A DNA stretch of 64,000 nucleotides from Prunus persica (lineage: Eukaryota; Streptophyta; Magnoliopsida; Rosales; Rosaceae), in NCBI RefSeq assembly GCF_000346465.2, contig NC_034009.1:3735803-3799802 (forward strand). Reading direction: 5' to 3'. How positions within the stretch are numbered: position 1 is the stretch's first letter; each line of letters opens with the position of its first letter. The translations under genes and the position numbers were made by a program. Under the pieces are notes generated by a model, which did not search any database, was not told the origin of the DNA, and saw only the letters and a program-made list of their open reading frames with translations. Below, piece after piece: positions 59,414 to 64,000 of the stretch.

Positions 59414-62400
59414 AGATAAGTTATCTATATTAGTTTTCTCCAATGCTTGACGCGTGTGAGTGCTGATCCGCTGGTGACCATAGCATTTATCATACAAGTC
59501 CCATCCTGCATTACAGAATTTTTGCTATATCTATATATGGTCAAAGATCCATTGCTACTCACCTCACAGATAAATTTTTCCTGCAGTTCCCATCCCTGCA
59601 CGAGAGAATTCTTTCTATATCTATGCAGAACATCATGGCTAACCTGTGAGGCTGAAACTATTGATTGCATTAACTGTGCAATCACTAGACTATATATAAA
59701 TATGTGAAATGTCATGGATGTTGGATGAAACAATTAATTGTGTTGCACTCTAAATTCAACAGGGCCAGTGGAGTATCAATCTACCTTTTTATCTATCTAG
59801 AACATCATGGATATCTCCAACAATCAATTGCATTGACCACACAATTTAGTCAACATGATGAATGGAGTATATATGCACTACCTATATGGAACTTCTTGGA
59901 TGTCCTGCAACAAATGATTGCACTGACTGCACAGTGAAATCAACATGATTAATGGACTATATATTTACTACAAACATATATATATATATATATGCTGCTA
60001 CGAATATATATGGATGTGTGTGTTCGTTTTTCTTTTTGTATGCTTGTCACTGCATGTTTTTTGTTGTTGTGCAAGAGAAATGGACTACGCATGTAATACA
60101 AACTATAGCAGTTTTGTGGGGTTGTGGTGTTCTAGCAGTTTTATGGCTGGAGAGAAATACGGAAGGGTTTTCGAATATTGGGATAGAGGAGGAGGACTTA
60201 CAGGATAAAGTTAGATTTTAATAATAACTTTGGGTTTCATTATCTTTTGAATTTTGGGATGTATCTTGTTTGGAAAGTCTCACTAATTGGAAAGCAACTG
60301 TTCTCTGATATTCTAATTTAGGCTTAAGTCCTGTTTGATGGAAAATATTCTATTGTTTGTAGTATAGTTATCATTGATGTAGTGTTAAAAGTGGACATCT
60401 TGTGCATGACATGTATTACTCAGACTTGTAGCATTAGAATTTCTTCTTGTTTTTTTTTTTCTTTCTAATTTTATTTTGTTTTTATATAAAAAGTCAGGTA
60501 ACTTTCTTAATTCTCTATTTTCAGTGTTGATGAGGTTGCTGCATGCAAGAAGCTTTTACAGAAGGTCAACCTCAAGGGATATCAGGTACTTAGAAGTTCT
60601 GCTGCTTTAACACACTTACAGTTAGATTTTTATCTTTAGTTTTTAAGTGCTTAAATAATTAAGTGGGAACTACTTATGTTTCCACTTCTGCATTTGTGGT
60701 TTTCTGCATTGATTTGCTTAAAATGGATGGCAGTTTCTTGTCACATAGGTCTTGGCTCTGTATTGCAGTATAATGTTACTGATACGAAGGGGTGTAAATG
60801 AGCCGAGCCAAGCCGAATACCAAGGTGCTCAAGCTCGGCTAGGCTCGGTTGTGAATCAAACTCAAGCTTATAGTTGGCCTGGCTCCGCTCGTCTCTTTTT
60901 TTTATAAATTTTTTAATTTTTGTAAGAGCTCTTGGATTAATGAAAACTAAGAAATAATAAAGCAAATACACAATAGTAGGATTTGTCCTAGGAGAAATGT
61001 ACATTTTTGAAAGATTGTTCATTAATCTGAATAAGGAAAAGCAAATATTTTTTTTTTATAATAAATATTTTGGATTTAACTAAAATTACATGATAGATCG
61101 ATATCTTTTTGGACATCTATTTTAATTATACAATAAAAATGACTACATCTTTACGAGCCAAGTTTTGATGACCAAGCCAAGCTTGAACGACCTCAAGCTA
61201 TCTCATAAAAAGTACAAGCTTTATGAGCCGAGTACACCAAAGCTCAAGTTTGGCTCATTGTTCTAACAAGCCTAATATTTTGTTTGAGCTCAGCTCGTTT
61301 CTCTTACGAAATGAGCTCGAATGAGCCAAACGTCGATCTCAAACTGTAACAGCCTTAAATCTACATTTTCAGAAATCAAGCCACTTTGTACTGCTGAGCT
61401 TAACCTACAATCTTTTGTAGGGTACGAAGGAACAATCTTTTTGATAGGTTTGTGTTGCAGGTTGGCAAAACAAAAGTGTTTCTCAGAGCTGGTCAGATGG
61501 CAGAACTAGATGCTTATCGAAGTGAGGTCTTGGGAAGATCAGCAAGCATTATCCAGAGAAAAGTCCGCTCCTACCTATGTCGCAAAAAATTTGTCTTGTT
61601 ACGGTTGTCTGCCATCCAAATCCAAGCGTTATGTAGAGGTACCAAGTATTTTCACCTTGTGCTTCTTGGTGATAAGGTACCTTGTAGCCGAAGAGCTGGT
61701 ACTCAAGATATTTTTTTCTTTTGACTGATCACAGGACAAGTTGGACGCCATCAATATGAAAACATGAGAAGGGAAGCTGCTTCTGTGAAAATCCAGAAAT
61801 ATGGTCGCTCGTATATCTCTAGGAACGCTTATAAAAATGCGTGCTCTTCAGCTGTTTCTATTCAAACTGGTATGCGTGGGTTGGCTGCTCGTAAGGAGCT
61901 TAAGTGCAGGAAGCAAACATGGGGTGCAGTTGTTATACAGGTGAGGATTACATTGGCTGCTTGTACTTATTTCTTCTTAATAAAGTTTTTCTTATAAAAA
62001 AAGAAAACAAGATCACGTGGATGGTTGAATCTTTGAAGAAAATACTATGCACTTATATGAATAAGTTGGTTTTAATTTTATAATTTTTTACAATTTTTGT
62101 ACACGCTAATCCAGAGGGAGTTAATGTCTACTACAGAGTCAATGCCGGAAATACTTGGCCCGTGCTCGTTATTTAAGAATGAAGAAAGCAGCAATTGCAA
62201 CACAATGTGGTTGGAGGCGAGTAGTTGCTCGTAAGGAGTTGCGGAAGCTTAAGATGGTGACGATCTCTTTCTTTCTCTTTATTTTTCTCCTTTTGATTTT
62301 GTCTTCTTCTTTTGACGCCTTGTCTTCTTTATTTATTTATTTCCTTTTGATTTCTTTTTCTTCTTTGATGCCTTGTTGGTATGCTTTTTGATTCTTGGTT

Positions 62401-62555
62401 TCAGTATGTTGCAATCCAGCAAGTATTGTCGGATCTGGTTTTATGGAATTTATTTATCTTGTGTATATAATGGGTTCCACCGCCTAAAAGACAAAATTAA
62501 ACAGTAGTATCAAATAATAACAATCATGGCCAAGTCTGTGCTTCATCAAACTACC

Positions 62556-62608
<53 letters not shown>

Positions 62609-64000
62609 GTAACATATTTGCAATTTTGTTACGAACCAATTTACATTGGTTTCACACAGGTGTGTATTTGAAATGAGCATCATATTTTTGAATTTTAACT
62701 TATCTTTTATTTTGCAGGCTGCAAAGGATGCTGGTGCTCTCCAAGAAGCGAAAAATAAGCTGGAAAAGGAAGTTGAAGAACTAACCTGGCGTTTGCAGCT
62801 GGAGAAGCGAATGAGGGTAATGATCCCCATCTTCTCCTAATGTATTAAGGCACAATATCCTATGTGGCCATGACTGCAATCATGTGACCAATATTATATG
62901 GATACCCAATCAGTTGAATAGCAACTACCCACAAAAATAAATTATGATATTTTGATTTTTGGGTGAATGCTTTAAGCGTTCCATTTGACAGATTTTCTTC
63001 GTATAGGTTCCATTGTTTTGTTTGATATAAGGAGCTGATACTGTAAGCCTGTAAAAGCATTCTGTGTGTAGAATGAGAGAGAAAATTCTGTTTATATGTA
63101 TTAAATTTTTTTAAAATTTTTAATATTCTGTTTGGAACTATGTTTTGTTGATGCAGTAGAAATTTCATGGTTAGAAAAGAAATATACTCTTTGAAAGGAC
63201 AAGTTCCAAACCAATTTGCCCAAGTCTAATAGTAAGACCTATTTAGTTCAAAGAGTAGTGTCCATCTTAATGTAAGGGTCTGCCAATAACAAATATATTT
63301 CTTTACTCTCTCTTCTCCTCTCTATCATATCTTGCTAATTTCTCTCATATTAAGTTGTTTTGTACTTCCTTTTCTCTAAACCTCATTTATTTACTTACAT
63401 TTCTACCATCTGTAAGAATCATAGGATCACCATCATGTAACACCTTATCATTGGTTCACCATTTACCTGTGGTTCAAATTGTTATTTATACATCCATTTG
63501 GCTCCTTGTTGATTAAGGTTCATTGTTTGATAAGAAGCACAAGCAGTATAAGTATGCTGACTGTTTATATAGTAAGTTTGAATGCTGTAGTGTCATGAAT
63601 ATGTTTTGGTTTGTTAAACTAGATGTAGCTTGAATTAATGTTTTTCTCTAAAATATCCATGGTAGATTGCTTGTCCACTTTACTGTACAGTTTCTCTTGT
63701 GATATAAAATTTCATGTTTTCTTTACAGAAAAATGCAGAACAAGGGAGGGGCTACTTTAGGACTCCCCCCCTTTTCTTTCTTTCTTCCTTTTCTTTCCAA
63801 ACTCAGTAGTCCATTTGCGTGAGTGTAAATGCAGGCTGACATGGAGGAGGCCAAAACAAAGGAAAATGCAAAGTTGCAGTCTACTTTGCAAGAGATGCAA
63901 CTCCAATTTGAAGAAACTAAATCACTGCTTATGAAGGAACGTGAGGCTGCAGTGAAAGCATCTGAGGAGGCAGCGAAAGCAGCTGAGGCTTCAGCGAAAG
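52387..64000 (+). CDS. Class XI myosin heavy chain (5' part, runs off window)
   Basis: Actin motor for organelle movement. Exons: 52387-52389 (only the ATG), 54142-54270, 54758-54901, 55137-55282, 55360-55516, 55686-55744, 55913-56072, 56440-56589, 56701-56837, 56933-57079, 57187-57288, 57697-57754, 57852-57953, 58232-58269, 58452-58578, 58693-58863, 58970-59101, 59198-59307, 60525-60585, 61461-61638, 61735-61940, 62137-62256, 62718-62816, 63835-64000+; ~967 residues visible of a family ~1,500 long. SH3-like domain ([20 protein letters not shown]); P-loop GESGAGKT (156-163); switch I NNNSSRFGKF; switch II DIYGFE (434-439); [40 protein letters not shown]; six IQ repeats (exons 20-22); coiled coil from exon 23. 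One oddity: QQLCCGG at 59083-59101, where the family has QQLRCGG. The cargo-binding globular tail lies beyond 64000. All exon phases fit, so probably functional. Confidence 0.95.
59341..59410. repeat. Compound CT/CA microsatellite in a myosin intron
   Basis: (CT)~20 followed directly by (AC)~15, near the start of intron 18. Confidence 0.9.
59620..59960. repeat. Degenerate ~80-93-bp tandem repeat in myosin intron 18
   Basis: Four units with landmark 'catcatgga-tc' then 'caattgcattgac-acacaatt' then 'tatatgcactacctatatgga'; the landmark is at 59634, 59713, 59806 and 59895 (spacing 79, 93, 89). Confidence 0.7.
60786..61345. mobile_element. GAGCCGAGCC-motif element in myosin intron 19
   Basis: Starts AGGGGTGTAAATGAGCCGAGCC. 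Motifs GAGCC/GCTCGG cluster in the first ~110 bp and again in the last ~180 bp (acgagccaagttttgatgac to aatgagccaaacg), with AT-rich DNA between. The same architecture and AGGGGTG start as the 5686-6260 element suggest a non-autonomous hAT-like element. Confidence 0.5.
62557..62605. repeat. CT microsatellite in myosin intron 22
   Basis: About 24 CT units, uninterrupted, ~110 bp before exon 23. Confidence 0.9.

Overview
The window is nuclear DNA from a flowering plant, almost certainly a woody eudicot. The sequence shows many GT-AG introns, AT-rich intergenic DNA with long CT/GA tracts, class XI myosin and plastid-type beta-amylase genes, and Ty1/copia debris. A rosid such as Rosaceae fits the protein wording I recognise, but that placement is inference.

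Layout: 1-6.3 kb is gene-poor and full of non-autonomous transposons (Helitron-like copies, a foldback element, an AACCGG-rich element) plus a dead receptor-kinase fragment on the minus strand at about 5 kb. An intact chloroplast beta-amylase gene (BAM1 type, 4 exons, 7075-10310) follows behind a promoter with five ACGTG motifs. Two Helitron-like copies in tandem (11.6-12.1 kb) precede a small three-exon LEA/KIN-like stress gene (12764-13512); its second intron holds a striking foldback whose loop is an antisense copy of 24 nt of the upstream exon.

From about 14.9 to 31.1 kb lies a broken tandem duplication. Each unit once held an F-box/DUF295 gene followed by the promoter of the next gene. 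In unit 1 the F-box gene is split by a solo LTR with perfect 5-bp target duplications. In unit 2 it survives as about 320 bp between a truncated copia element (A, itself carrying part of a second copia element, B) and the 3' LTR of a third, minus-strand copia element (C). Element C runs into about 2 kb of an unusual array: roughly 24 copies of a short GC-centred palindrome in AT-rich spacers, organised into a higher-order repeat.

The true downstream gene is an 18-exon C2-domain/class 3 lipase (31114-41288), best matched to plastid HIL1 (heat-inducible lipase). Convergent to it is a two-exon gene for a small, probably N-myristoylated coiled-coil protein (42742-43966, minus). From 44 to 51.8 kb there is no intact gene: a cluster of tRNA-derived SINE-like units all in minus orientation, a roughly 1.1-kb non-coding tandem duplication, and a hAT-transposase remnant.

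The window ends inside a class XI myosin gene (start codon 52387, 24 exons visible, about 967 codons: SH3-like domain, motor, six IQ motifs, start of coiled coil). The intact genes are ordinary single-copy housekeeping or stress genes with no obvious joint pathway. BAM1, the LEA-like protein and HIL1 are all from families linked to abiotic stress, which is probably coincidence.
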